A DNA stretch of 64,000 nucleotides from Actinomycetes bacterium (GCA_023392475.1 JAEVZA010000449.1:1-64000), one strand, 5' to 3'. Shown: positions 32,054 through 42,432, counted from the stretch's first letter. A program made the numbers and translations. The notes: generated by a model from the letters alone, not told the origin.

Positions 32054-35000
32054 TGATCGACAGCATCACCAACCGCGCCGAGTTCTTCTCGGACCACTAC
32101 CTCAACGCCCGCCTCGGCGCCGATCTCAAGGACCTGCGAGAGGACTGGGACGAGGCCGAAGGCAAGGGTGAACACACTGCACGCCTCGGTCTTCGGTCGG
32201 CGCCAAAGGAGTTCTTCCCAGCACGGGCTGCCGTGGTCGAAGCAGCGAAGGGCGGTAGCAGCGCTGCTGCTGCAGAACGGCGGGCCGACACCACTCGGGC
32301 GCTCAACGACGTGGTGCTCCACGCACTCGGCTTCGCGCTCGCCGCAGACAGCGGTCGGACGACGCTGGAGCTGCCTCGGGCAGGCGGCACCGACACCCTG
32401 CTGGTACCGGTGGCCGCACATGTCGAGGCGCCGACCGGCCTACTGCTCGTCGCGCTGGACTGCGCGGTAGCCAGCGACGTCGACGAGCTGTTCGACACGA
32501 CGCCGCCCCATACCAGCGGCCACGACGGCACCGATGTGGCAGACGACGCCGGCCTGCTGCTCGACCCGATCACCCGTGACGGCGGCAAGCACGCGATCTC
32601 CACTGCTGCGGACGCACCGGGCGAGCTGTTCTCGGTCGACGAGGCGCCCCGCTTCGTGCTGCTCTGCGCGGGTACCACGCTGCTGCTGGCCGAGCGGTCG
32701 AAGTGGGCGGAGGGCCGGTTCCTGGCCGTCGACCTGGACGCCGCGCTCGAACGGGCAGACACGACAGCACGCGGCGAGCTCGAGACGATCGCCGCGCTGT
32801 TCTCCGCCGACGCGATCGTCCCGGGCCGTCTCGGCGACGAGAATCAGGCCACCTCCGTGCTCGACGACCTCACCGAGGCGTCGCAGAAGCACGCCATCGG
32901 CGTCTCCAAGGAGCTGCGCGACGGCATGCGCCACAGCGTGGAGATCCTGGCCAACGAGGTGATCGAGCAGCGCCTGGCCGAGAGTCGCCGACGCCACGAC
33001 GTCCGCTTCGCCGGCGACCAAGTCGACCCGAGAGCGCTCACCACCCAGTGCCTGCGCTACCTCTACCGGCTGATCGTGCTGCTCTACGCCGAATCACGGC
33101 CGGAGCTCGGCGTGCTCCCCGTCGATGATGACGCCTACCAGGCCGGCTACTCCGTCGACCGGCTGCGTGAGCTGGTGCTGGTCGACCTGGCCGACGACCA
33201 CGCTCGCACCGGCAGCCACTTCCAGGAGTCGTTGGAGGTGCTGTTCCGCCTGGTGAACGAGGGCAACCACACAGAGAACGCGCAGTTGAACCTGCTGGCC
33301 GAAGGCGAGCCGTCCCGCGAGGACTACCTGGAGTTCCCCGGACTCGACGCCACTGTCTTCGACCCGACCGCCACTCCGCTGCTCGACGACATCACGCTGC
33401 GCAACGAGGCGTTGCAGCGGGTGCTGCACCTGCTCATGGTGTCGCCGGGCAAGCGCAGCAAAGATCAGGCCGGGTTCATCTCGTACGCCGAGCTGGGCAT
33501 CAACCAGCTCGGCGCGGTCTACGAGGGCCTCATGGCCTACACCGGCTTCTTCGCCGCCGACGACCTGTACGAGGTCGCCAAGAACGGCGACCCCTCCGAC
33601 GGCACCTGGATGGTGCCCGTCACCGACGCGGACCAGTACCCGCCAGAGGTGTTCGTCGCCCGCACCGACGACGACACCGGCGTCACCGACCGCGTGCGCC
33701 ACCCTAAGGGCAGCTTCGTCTACCGGCTCGCCGGCCGGGACCGGCAACGCTCCGCCAGCTACTACACGCCCGAGGTGCTCACCAGCTGCGTGGTGCGCCA
33801 CGCGCTCGCCGAGCTGTTGGGCACCGACGACCACGCCCGGATCCCCGGCGGATCGGCCGGCATCATCGAGGCCAAGGAGATCCTGGACCTGACGGTGTGC
33901 GAGCCCGCGCTGGGCTCAGGCGCGTTCTTGAACGAGGCGATCAACCAGCTGTCCGCCGAGTACCTGAAGCGCCGTCAGGACGAGCTGGGCGAGGTGCTCG
34001 ACGCCGAGCGCTACCAGCGTGAGCTGCAGAAGGTGAAGGCGCACTTCGCCCTGCACCAGTGCTACGGCGTCGACCTGAACGCCACCGCGGTCGAACTCGC
34101 CGAGGTGAGCCTGTGGCTCAACTGCATGCACCCAGGGCTGAAAGCGCCGTGGTTCGGCCTGCAGCTGCGCCGAGGCAACAGCCTCATCGGGTGCCGGCGA
34201 GCGACGTGGAGCACCGAGCAGCTCTTCGGCAAAGCGCCCGGCGGAGGGGTGTGGGCACGCGACAAGTCGACCGCCACAAGGCCCGTGCTCCCGCCGACCG
34301 ATCGGCCACTCGCCGAGCCGTTGCCGAGCGGCCAGGTGCACCACTTCCTGCTGCCGGGCCACGGGTGGGGTGCCGTGTCGGGCCGCAAGGAGGCCAAGGA
34401 GTTGGCGCCTGAGGCTGCCAAGTCGCTGGCCGAGTGGCGCAAGGCGATCCTGACGGCACCCACCGAGGGAGACGCCGAGCGCCTCCTCGCGCTCGCGAAC
34501 GGCGTCGAGCGTCTCTGGACCGACGCGGCCAACGTGCTCGACACCCTGCACCGACGGATGCGTCGACCGCTCGGTCTCTACGGGGCCGACCACGATGCCG
34601 GTGCGCCCGACGACGATCGCCGCACCGCCGAGTCAATCCTCGCCAACCCCGACTCGGCCCTCGGCCGGCTCCGCTTGGTGATGGACGCGTGGGTCGGACT
34701 GTGGTTCTGGCCGATCGACGCCGCGGCCGACGGTGGGCTTGTGTCGCCACCGAGTTGGCGCCACTGGCTCGACGCGCTCGAAGCGATCATCGGTCCGGAA
34801 CCGACGACGCCGTCAGGTCAGCTGGATCTGTTCGAGGATCTCAACACGCTCGCTGCGGTCGAGCAAGCGAGGGCTGAAGAGCGCGGCTCGGTTGACCAAG
34901 TGGCCGAGCAACACCTCTGGCTCCCAGTCGCTCGCGACCTGGCCCGGCGCGAGGCGGCTTGGCACTGGGAGCTGGAGTTCGCCAACGTATTCCGCAACGG

Positions 35001-36918
35001 CGGCTTCGACCTCCAGGTCGGGAACCCGCCCTGGGTGCGGCCCACCTGGCAAGACGACTTAGTGCTAGCGGAGGTCGACCCTTGGTGGGGGGTTACAGAT
35101 AAGGCTCCTGAGCAGGTGCGCAAGCAACGACGATCCACGGTGCTAGACCGGCCCGCGGCTCGTTCGGCGTACGTAGCCGAAATCGCTTCGGCCGAGGGTC
35201 TCGTATCGACGGTGGGGTCGTCTCAGCTGCGACCCGTGCTCGCCGGAGTGCAGACCAACCTCTACATGGCATTCATGGACACGGCCTGGCGGCACGGATC
35301 AAGCCGTGGCACGACCGGACTACTGCACCCCGAGAGCCACTTCGTCGACCCTGATGCCGGACAGCTCCGGACGCAAGCCTACGGCCGGCTTCGCCGCCAC
35401 TACAGCTTCATCAACGAGATCATGCTGTTCGAGGACATTGGACACCCGGTCTGGTACGGCATCCACGTGTACGCGAGTCGGACTAATCCTCAGTTTCTCC
35501 AGATCGGCAGACTGCTTCACCCCTCGATGGTTGACGGCTCACTCGAACACAACGGAACCGGGACGACTCCCGGAATCCAGTACTCGTCAGGGGGCTGGGA
35601 TCTGCGGCCTCATCGTGATCGCATCGTCACGATCGACCTCGGCGTGTTGTCCGATTGGGCGCGCTTGTTCGATGAGCCTGGAACACCGGTCAAGCAGGCC
35701 CGCCTGCTGCGGCCAGTCACCCGACAGGACCTAGCCGCACTCTCTTCACTGGCCGATGCGCCCACCCGGCTGGCCGACCACTCGTACTCCTGGACCGCTG
35801 GATGGCACGAGAAGGGCGCGAAGACGGATGGATTCATCGAGTGGCGCACCGGGGTGCCACCGTCGTGGGACGAGGTGATCCTGCAAGGTCCGCACTTCAC
35901 GGTGGCCACGCCGTTCGCCAAACAGCCGAACGAGAACTGCAAGAGCAAGGGCGACTACAGCGAATGGGACCTGGAGTCGCTACCCGAGCGGGTGATCCCT
36001 CGCACCAACTACCAACGCGCCTGCGACCGCGACACCTACGACGCCAACCTCGCCCACTGGAAGGGCCGGCCGCTCACGTCCATGTTCCGGCACGTACACC
36101 GAGAGATGACGCAGCCCGGTCTCGAACGGTCAGTTCAAGGAGCGATCGTTCCGCCGGGCACCACACACATCCACGCGTGTCTGACCTACGCGTTCACGGA
36201 CCTTCCGACGCTTGGCCGATGGTCCGGACTCCTCGCCTCCATCCCTGTCGACTACATGTTCAAGGTCTCCGGTTCGGGTCACGTGGCGGAGCACCAGCTG
36301 TCGAAGTTGCCCTTCCCGAACGAGCACCCACTCGACCAGGCCCTCCTCCTCCGCACATTGCGACTCAACTGCCTAACCGCTGACTACGCACCACTGTGGG
36401 ACGAGCTGTTCGACTCGTCGTGGACCGACGACGCATGGACCGCCGATCCTGACTCGCTCTGGGGTGGCGTGCTTGCACGGGTGCCTCTCGGCGAGGTGAA
36501 GCCGGAATGGACCATGGCCACGCCGCTCCGTCGTGACGCCGAGCGCCGCATGGCGCTGGTCGAGCTCGATGCCATCGCCGCCATCATGTTGGGCCTGACC
36601 GCCGAGCAGCTATGCGCGATGTACCGGACCCAATTCGCGGTGCTGCGCAAGTACGAGTACGCGATGGCCTTCGACCAGGAGGGCCGCAAGGTCTGCCAAC
36701 ACCACCAGTCCGCCGGCTACCGCCAGGCTCAGCTCCAGCAAGAGGCGAAAGACGGTGAACGTGACAAGCGCTGGAAGAACGTCTGGCAGATGGTGCTCGA
36801 CGAGGAGGAACACCCCGGCTCGGTCGACTGGGAAGGCCCCTTCACCCCGCCGTTCGTCCGCCCCGACCGCGAAGCCGAGATGACCCGGGCATACGACGTA
36901 TTCGCAGCGAGGCTGTGA
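32053..36918 (+). CDS. Large Eco57I-type adenine methyltransferase, DrmMI-like
   Basis: A 1621-aa protein starting at the ATG that overlaps the helicase stop. Catalytic motifs: CEPALGSGAFLNEAINQL near residue 617 (motif I, SAM), GVDLNATAVELAEVSLWLNC (motif II/III), and VGNPPWVRPTW near residue 990 (motif IV, NPPW of N6-adenine methylation). The N-terminal 550 residues probably form the long recognition or regulatory region of Eco57I/BREX/DISARM enzymes; the C-terminal 500 residues probably contain a target recognition part. No PD-(D/E)XK cleavage motif was seen. Size and position match DrmMI of class 1 DISARM. It marks host DNA so that the associated helicases ignore it (by analogy). Confidence 0.9.
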   Translation: MIDSITNRAEFFSDHYLNARLGADLKDLREDWDEAEGKGEHTARLGLRSAPKEFFPARAAVVEAAKGGSSAAAAERRADTTRALNDVVLHALGFALAADSGRTTLELPRAGGTDTLLVPVAAHVEAPTGLLLVALDCAVASDVDELFDTTPPHTSGHDGTDVADDAGLLLDPITRDGGKHAISTAADAPGELFSVDEAPRFVLLCAGTTLLLAERSKWAEGRFLAVDLDAALERADTTARGELETIAALFSADAIVPGRLGDENQATSVLDDLTEASQKHAIGVSKELRDGMRHSVEILANEVIEQRLAESRRRHDVRFAGDQVDPRALTTQCLRYLYRLIVLLYAESRPELGVLPVDDDAYQAGYSVDRLRELVLVDLADDHARTGSHFQESLEVLFRLVNEGNHTENAQLNLLAEGEPSREDYLEFPGLDATVFDPTATPLLDDITLRNEALQRVLHLLMVSPGKRSKDQAGFISYAELGINQLGAVYEGLMAYTGFFAADDLYEVAKNGDPSDGTWMVPVTDADQYPPEVFVARTDDDTGVTDRVRHPKGSFVYRLAGRDRQRSASYYTPEVLTSCVVRHALAELLGTDDHARIPGGSAGIIEAKEILDLTVCEPALGSGAFLNEAINQLSAEYLKRRQDELGEVLDAERYQRELQKVKAHFALHQCYGVDLNATAVELAEVSLWLNCMHPGLKAPWFGLQLRRGNSLIGCRRATWSTEQLFGKAPGGGVWARDKSTATRPVLPPTDRPLAEPLPSGQVHHFLLPGHGWGAVSGRKEAKELAPEAAKSLAEWRKAILTAPTEGDAERLLALANGVERLWTDAANVLDTLHRRMRRPLGLYGADHDAGAPDDDRRTAESILANPDSALGRLRLVMDAWVGLWFWPIDAAADGGLVSPPSWRHWLDALEAIIGPEPTTPSGQLDLFEDLNTLAAVEQARAEERGSVDQVAEQHLWLPVARDLARREAAWHWELEFANVFRNGGFDLQVGNPPWVRPTWQDDLVLAEVDPWWGVTDKAPEQVRKQRRSTVLDRPAARSAYVAEIASAEGLVSTVGSSQLRPVLAGVQTNLYMAFMDTAWRHGSSRGTTGLLHPESHFVDPDAGQLRTQAYGRLRRHYSFINEIMLFEDIGHPVWYGIHVYASRTNPQFLQIGRLLHPSMVDGSLEHNGTGTTPGIQYSSGGWDLRPHRDRIVTIDLGVLSDWARLFDEPGTPVKQARLLRPVTRQDLAALSSLADAPTRLADHSYSWTAGWHEKGAKTDGFIEWRTGVPPSWDEVILQGPHFTVATPFAKQPNENCKSKGDYSEWDLESLPERVIPRTNYQRACDRDTYDANLAHWKGRPLTSMFRHVHREMTQPGLERSVQGAIVPPGTTHIHACLTYAFTDLPTLGRWSGLLASIPVDYMFKVSGSGHVAEHQLSKLPFPNEHPLDQALLLRTLRLNCLTADYAPLWDELFDSSWTDDAWTADPDSLWGGVLARVPLGEVKPEWTMATPLRRDAERRMALVELDAIAAIMLGLTAEQLCAMYRTQFAVLRKYEYAMAFDQEGRKVCQHHQSAGYRQAQLQQEAKDGERDKRWKNVWQMVLDEEEHPGSVDWEGPFTPPFVRPDREAEMTRAYDVFAARL

Positions 36919-36920
36919 CC

Positions 36921-37703
36921 ATGCCAATCGAGTGCGAATTCTCCGAGACCTCCTTCGCCTTCGCATACACACGCGAGGCTCTCGATCTCTGGGGTCCAGC
37001 AGGAGCGGTTCCCTCGTTTCCCAGCACCTACGCGGAGGGTGCGCTCGGATACGACGTCCAGCTGACCCAGACACAGCCACTTCGCTTCTACTTCGCGCAG
37101 TTCAAGCTGTCCGAGCAGATACACGGCTTCAACGGGAAGCTCCGGGACGATCTCGGCCTGCCCTACTTCCAGTTCAAGCTCCGCAAGAAGCCATCCATGC
37201 AGCACCGCCTCCTGGTGTCCCTGGAGAGCATCAGCCCCTTCAACGCGGTCGAGTACGTGGCTCCGCGCTTCACATCTGGAATCGAGCTCCAGCGGTTGGC
37301 GGCCTCGAAGTCTGTCGTCGCCGCCTCCATCAGGGTTCGCCCAAGTGAGATCGCGGTCCACGTACCGAACGCGTATGACGGAGCTACGCACTACGTCGGC
37401 GACAACGGCAAAGAGACCTGGGCGGCATCCGAACCCAGAAGGATCGAGACCCCGAACATCGGGGACCTTCGCTTCGCCGACGGACCGGCTTCATCTCCGA
37501 ACCGCGAGTGGGCGGACGATGTACTCGGTCAGCTTGAAGGCCTGCTCGACGAGGTTGACGAGCAGCGGGCGGAGTCGGCAAGACAGCGACGAAGGCCACC
37601 TGGCGGCGTCTCACCCTTCCTCGAGGTGGCTTCGTTCTGTCGCGCCTATCTCGGCGGCGAGCTCATCCCGATCACCGGATCCGAGCCCGAGCAGGACGCA
37701 TGA
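36921..37703 (+). CDS. Unknown protein with possible D-QxK nuclease-like core
   Basis: A 260-aa protein starting at ATG directly behind the methyltransferase stop; a GTG two codons earlier overlaps that stop. I do not recognise the family. The stretch EGALGYDVQL followed by FYFAQFKLSE, and then PYFQFKLRKKPSMQHRLLV, shows an Asp at the end of one strand and a Q-x-K at the end of the next. That is a variant seen in some PD-(D/E)XK nucleases (D-QxK). Residues 205-235 are helical and charged. It lies in tight series with the DISARM-like pair, so it may be the missing nuclease or a methyltransferase partner. The active-site reading is a hypothesis. Confidence 0.6.
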   Translation: MPIECEFSETSFAFAYTREALDLWGPAGAVPSFPSTYAEGALGYDVQLTQTQPLRFYFAQFKLSEQIHGFNGKLRDDLGLPYFQFKLRKKPSMQHRLLVSLESISPFNAVEYVAPRFTSGIELQRLAASKSVVAASIRVRPSEIAVHVPNAYDGATHYVGDNGKETWAASEPRRIETPNIGDLRFADGPASSPNREWADDVLGQLEGLLDEVDEQRAESARQRRRPPGGVSPFLEVASFCRAYLGGELIPITGSEPEQDA

Positions 37704-37809
37704 CCTCGAGGATCGCCCACCGACCCACCAGTCGCCGGCGTCGACCCTCGCGACCGGGTTCTCGCCGGCTCGACTGGGCAGGATTGACATCACCTGAGGA
37801 GACAACGTC

Positions 37810-39636
37810 ATGAAGGCCGACACGGTCGAACTACTGGGCCTCTTCGACAAGGAAGTCCGGTACCTCGTCCCGCTCTACCAGCGGAACTACAAGTGGGACG
37901 TCTCCGAGCACTGGGCGCCGCTGTGGGATGACATCCGTTCGGTCGCGGGCGACCTGCTCGAGTTCGGCGAGAGTCCCGAACTTCCGGATCACTTCCTCGG
38001 TGCGATCGTCGCCGAACAGCAGCCCGTGTTCGGTCGCGACGCCCTTGCTCTGCACGTGATCGACGGCCAGCAGCGCCTCACCACGCTCCAGCTGTTCCTC
38101 GCGGCGCTGCACCACGTGGCAGCGGGCCGCGGTTGGGAGTCCGACGCCGACTACGTCGCCGGGCTCGTCCGCAACAAGCCGGCAGTGGTCAAGGACCGAG
38201 TGGCCCACAAGTACAAGGTCTGGCCGAACGTGGCAGACCGCACGGGCTACCTGGCTGCAATGGAGGCCGGCGGTGGCACGTCCCGTCCCGAGCGCGCCGT
38301 CCGCTACTTCATCGACGCCATCGACGACTGGCTCGACCGCGGTGACCCCGATGACCCCCTCGACGATTCCGACTTCACGCCCGAGCAACGGATGGACGCG
38401 CTGATCACGGCGATCACCCGGCACCTGAAGCTCGTCAAGATCGACCTGGAGACCGGCGACAACGCCCAGCTCATCTTCGAGACGCTCAACGGACGCGGTG
38501 AGCCGCTCACCGATGCCGACCTCATCCGCAACCACCTCTTCCGTCAGGCAGACGACGACGGAGACGACGTCGAATCGCTGCACGAGCAGTACTGGCGTCC
38601 GTTCGAAGCAGACCGCTGGTCCGAACCGATCGCCCATGGGCGACATCAGCGGGAACGCCTGCACATGTTCGTCAACCACTGGCTGTCGATGCGCCTGCGC
38701 GACCAGGTGCCGGCCAGCGCGATCTTCACCGATTTCAAGAAGTACCTCGCCATCCCCGGACGCACGGCCCAGGACGTCGCGGCCGACCTCGCGCGCTACG
38801 GCGCGACGTTCGACTCGTTCGACTCGTTCCCGCCGGACAGCCGAGAGTGGTGGTTCTTCCGTCGTCTCAACGAGATGGACCTCATCTCGGTCTTCCCAGT
38901 GCTGCTCTACCTGTTTGGCCTCGAGGGCGACCTCGCTCCCGAGCGGCGCTTGCGTGCGCTAGTCGCGATCGAGTCGTTCCTCGTCCGGCGACTGGTCGCA
39001 CGGGCATCGACCCGCAGCTACACCGCCGTGTTCAGCTCGGTGCTCAAGGCAGCTGCGGACGGCGACGCGGCCACTGCCGACGACCGAGTGGTGGCTGCGT
39101 TGGCCGCAGGTAGCGCCGACGTCGACCGCTGGCCAGATGACGAAGAGCTACTCGGCGTCGTGCTGACCACGAACGTGTACCGGCTGAAGCAGAGCCGCTT
39201 GAAAATGGTGCTCGAAGGCATCGAACGGCAGATGGCCGAGGGCGGCACCACCGAGCAGGTCTCCCTCGGCCACTCGATGTGGATCGAGCATCTGCTGCCT
39301 CAGTCGTGGGAGGGCGCCGACGGGTGGAGCCTGCCGGACGGGATCGCCGACCCGACAGAGGCCCGGCTCGAGAGGAACCACCTGTTGCACACGCTCGGCA
39401 ACCTCACCCTCACCACGTCACGGCTCGATATCCAGCTTTCGAACCTGCCGTGGCCCGAGAAGGTCGAGCGTCTTGGAGCGAGCACGTTGCTGATCAACCA
39501 GCGCGTCCGCACCAACTGGCCCGCCGGGTGGAGTGAGGCCACGATCCAGGAGCGCGGACATGAACTCGCGCACCTGATGGCTGGCGTCTGGCCCTCGGCC
39601 GCGGCGCTGGGAGCCGACACGACAGCGACGACCTGA
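37810..39636 (+). CDS. DUF262/DUF1524 GmrSD-like protein
   Basis: A 608-aa protein with a GAGGAG site before ATG. N-terminal DUF262 motifs are VPLYQRNYKWD near residue 20 and VIDGQQRLTTLQLFL near residue 83. A DUF1524-type HNH segment lies near residue 490: MWIEHLLPQSW, then RNHLLHTLGNLTLTT and LDIQLSN. The two parts are fused in one chain, as in single-protein GmrSD enzymes, which use nucleotide hydrolysis to cut DNA carrying modified cytosines. It follows the methyltransferase and unknown gene in the same direction. It is the second DUF262 protein in the window; both stand beside an SNF2 helicase and an amino-methyltransferase. Confidence 0.9.
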   Translation: MKADTVELLGLFDKEVRYLVPLYQRNYKWDVSEHWAPLWDDIRSVAGDLLEFGESPELPDHFLGAIVAEQQPVFGRDALALHVIDGQQRLTTLQLFLAALHHVAAGRGWESDADYVAGLVRNKPAVVKDRVAHKYKVWPNVADRTGYLAAMEAGGGTSRPERAVRYFIDAIDDWLDRGDPDDPLDDSDFTPEQRMDALITAITRHLKLVKIDLETGDNAQLIFETLNGRGEPLTDADLIRNHLFRQADDDGDDVESLHEQYWRPFEADRWSEPIAHGRHQRERLHMFVNHWLSMRLRDQVPASAIFTDFKKYLAIPGRTAQDVAADLARYGATFDSFDSFPPDSREWWFFRRLNEMDLISVFPVLLYLFGLEGDLAPERRLRALVAIESFLVRRLVARASTRSYTAVFSSVLKAAADGDAATADDRVVAALAAGSADVDRWPDDEELLGVVLTTNVYRLKQSRLKMVLEGIERQMAEGGTTEQVSLGHSMWIEHLLPQSWEGADGWSLPDGIADPTEARLERNHLLHTLGNLTLTTSRLDIQLSNLPWPEKVERLGASTLLINQRVRTNWPAGWSEATIQERGHELAHLMAGVWPSAAALGADTTATT

Positions 39637-39684
39637 GCAGTCCGTCGATCGGACACTGAAGGATCACGGCGCACGGGGAAGTGA

Positions 39685-42432
39685 ATGGCAAAGCGGTTCA
39701 GCTGGGAGGCGGCTCCCGCGTGGGTGATGCGAGGGATGCTCGAGCATGCGTACCTCTCGAACGGCCAGGACGAAGAGGTTGACGCCCTCCGTCGCCTCAC
39801 GAAGAGCCAGCTCGTCGTGCAGGCGCGATCGGCGCTCGGGGAGCCACCGCGGTCACGCTTCTTCGACCCTTCCCACAGGGAGATGTGCGACTGGCTCCGC
39901 CGGACGTGGCTCCCCAAGGCCAGCGACTCGGCGGTGCTGGAGCTCGCCCAGATGGTGCAGGCCGGATTGGGCGGGGAGCCCGCCCGGAAGCGACTCCGGT
40001 CCAAGAACGGTCGGGTGAAGTTCCTCCAGGAGCGAAACGTCACCGTCAACCTGATGGCCAACATTCGCACCGCGTTCCTGGCGTCGTATCGAGTCGACGG
40101 CAAACCAGGTTCGCCCTCCTCGGGAAGCACGGCTCGTAGGTCATGGATCCCGCTCGTCGGAGAGGACGCTCCCGAGCGCGCGCCGTACGCGCACCAACTC
40201 GACGCCTGGCGCTCGCTCGATGGCGCTGCTGTTCCGATCCGAGGCGTCGTCGTCCTGCCGACCGGTTCAGGGAAGACCGACACGATCGCGATCTGGCTGC
40301 TCGACCGGATGCAGGAGAACCCCAACCTCCGCGTCCTGTGGATCGCCCACCAACAGGAGCTGGTCGACCAAGCATTGCGCCGCTTCCAGAACCTGGCGCA
40401 CACGCTCCCGGTCGACTTCAAACGACGTGCCCGGTCCATCCACTCCGCGGGTTCGTCGTCGTCCACGCTCGGCGACCAGGAGATCGACGTCGCGGGCATC
40501 ACGATCCAGTCGCTGAGCCGCTTGCTCGAGTCCAGCCCGACGACGATCGACGCGTTCCTGAGTCGACCGACGTATGTGGTTGTCGACGAGGCCCACCACG
40601 TCGGTTCGGATTCGTACACCAAGGTCATCGAACGCGTGAGCGCGCACTCGAGCTGTCGCGGCATCGTCGGCCTCACAGCGACGCCGTACCCCACCAGTGC
40701 CAGGGCGACGGCACGGTTTCACGCCACGTTCCCGTCGACATTGCTCGAGGTCAGTCGCGAAGCGCTGACAGCCCAGGGCATCCTGGCCCGGCCTCGACTC
40801 CAGATCATCGACACCGGCACGCGAGTGCTGCTGAGCGGAACGGAACGGGAACAGGCGATTGCCGCAGACCTCCCGCCGGCAGCCCTCAAGAAGCTGCAGC
40901 AAACCGACCGCGACGCACTGCTCGTCCGGACCTGGCAACGAGATCCGCAGACGTGGGGGAAGACGCTGGTCTTCGCCACGAGCATCGACCACGCCGACCA
41001 TCTTCGGGACCTCTTCGCTGACGCTGAGGTTCCCTGCCGATCGCTCCACAGTCGATCGGTCGATTCCGCCGCCCACACCCTCGGCTGGTTCCGCGCAGAG
41101 ACCAACCCGTGCGTCCTGGTCTCGGTCGGCATGCTCACCGAAGGCGTGGACCTCCCAGACGCTCGCACCGCGTTCCTCGCCCGACCGACCACCAGCCGGA
41201 TCTTGATGCAGCAGATGGTCGGCCGCGTCCTACGTGGTCCCACCGCCGGCGGCGACGCCGAGGCACACCTGGTGTACCTGCGCGACCGCTGGGAGAACTT
41301 CGGCGATGTGCTCGAACCACCCGAGGTGATCCCGATGGATCCCCCCGAGCCAACAGGCGGGCGGACCGAGGGGCCGTTGCCGCCGGTGGTCAGCGACGAC
41401 GGCACCGCGCTACCGCCCGAGGCGGTGGCCGTCGTCGAGCGCCTGATGGCCCAGGCGCGGCGATCTGCGGTGTTGGACGACGATGATCCCGACAACGACC
41501 GGAGCCTCGACCCGCAGCTCACGGCATCGGCACTGGCTGGGTACTACGACCTGGGGGACCGCAAAGTCCCGGTGTTCGAGCACCAGCGCGACGGCTTCAA
41601 CGACCTCCTCGACTGGGCCGATGAGGCGCTGCAGGGCTACGGGCTGCTCACGTTCTTCGACGGAGAACCGCCTCCGTTCCCGACGCGTCGATCGCTGCGG
41701 GAGCTGATCGAGTACGCCCGGGAGTTCGAACGGCCTCAGTTCGTGAAACTGCACGCGACGATCGGGCCAGACGGTGCAGCCGACGCCGTGATCGCAGCGG
41801 GACCCATCTCGCTCGACGAGCGACGACGCCTCATCCGACACCACTTCGAATCGAGCCTCAACCGTCAGGCCTGGGCGTCGTTCAGCCACTTCGAGCAAGC
41901 GGTGGATGCCTTGATCCGTCAGCGACTCGACGGCGTACGCCCGTTCGACCCAGAGCGACTTCGTTACGCATCAACTGGAACCGAGCGGCTACCTCGCCGG
42001 CGGAGGCCGCTCAAGCCGATCGTGAACGAAGCTGTGAAACAGGCACGATCGCTCCTGCCTGCAGAGATCGGCGATCGACTCACCAGCCCGCCGCCCGTGT
42101 ACTGGACACGTCGAGTCGTGACCGCCACGTGGGGCCACTGGACCATCGCCTTGGGCAAGAAGGGCGCCGGTCGGCAGCAGATCCGCATCAACCGGCTGTT
42201 GCGCACCAACTCGAAGCACTTCTCCGACGAGGCGGTCGGCTACCTCGTGTACCACGAGCTGCTGCACCATCTGCTTCCCGGCCAGGGTCACGACGCGGAG
42301 TTCCGGATGCTCGAGCAGCTCTGGCCCGGCGCACCACAGCTGGACCTGGAGTTCGACACCCTGCACGAATACTGGGACCTCGACCCGAAGCGGTACACCC
42401 GGGATGTCGGCGGCTCTCGGGACGTCGAATGA
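39685..42432 (+). CDS. SF2 helicase fused to SprT-like metalloprotease motif
   Basis: A 915-aa protein. Residues about 1-160 form an unassigned helical region. The SF2 helicase follows: VVLPTGSGKTDT near residue 191, VVVDEAHHVGSD near residue 299, GLTATPYPTS, and MQQMVGRVLRG in motif VI. The C-terminal 150 residues end with YLVYHELLHHLLPGQGHDAEF, where H857, E858, H861 and H869 give the HExxH...H zinc site of SprT/Spartan-type proteases. SprT proteins digest proteins cross-linked to DNA. Fused to a helicase in a defence island, it could attack DNA-bound phage proteins or release stalled complexes, which is inference. The gene follows the DUF262 gene by 48 bp. Confidence 0.88.
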   Translation: MAKRFSWEAAPAWVMRGMLEHAYLSNGQDEEVDALRRLTKSQLVVQARSALGEPPRSRFFDPSHREMCDWLRRTWLPKASDSAVLELAQMVQAGLGGEPARKRLRSKNGRVKFLQERNVTVNLMANIRTAFLASYRVDGKPGSPSSGSTARRSWIPLVGEDAPERAPYAHQLDAWRSLDGAAVPIRGVVVLPTGSGKTDTIAIWLLDRMQENPNLRVLWIAHQQELVDQALRRFQNLAHTLPVDFKRRARSIHSAGSSSSTLGDQEIDVAGITIQSLSRLLESSPTTIDAFLSRPTYVVVDEAHHVGSDSYTKVIERVSAHSSCRGIVGLTATPYPTSARATARFHATFPSTLLEVSREALTAQGILARPRLQIIDTGTRVLLSGTEREQAIAADLPPAALKKLQQTDRDALLVRTWQRDPQTWGKTLVFATSIDHADHLRDLFADAEVPCRSLHSRSVDSAAHTLGWFRAETNPCVLVSVGMLTEGVDLPDARTAFLARPTTSRILMQQMVGRVLRGPTAGGDAEAHLVYLRDRWENFGDVLEPPEVIPMDPPEPTGGRTEGPLPPVVSDDGTALPPEAVAVVERLMAQARRSAVLDDDDPDNDRSLDPQLTASALAGYYDLGDRKVPVFEHQRDGFNDLLDWADEALQGYGLLTFFDGEPPPFPTRRSLRELIEYAREFERPQFVKLHATIGPDGAADAVIAAGPISLDERRRLIRHHFESSLNRQAWASFSHFEQAVDALIRQRLDGVRPFDPERLRYASTGTERLPRRRRPLKPIVNEAVKQARSLLPAEIGDRLTSPPPVYWTRRVVTATWGHWTIALGKKGAGRQQIRINRLLRTNSKHFSDEAVGYLVYHELLHHLLPGQGHDAEFRMLEQLWPGAPQLDLEFDTLHEYWDLDPKRYTRDVGGSRDVE

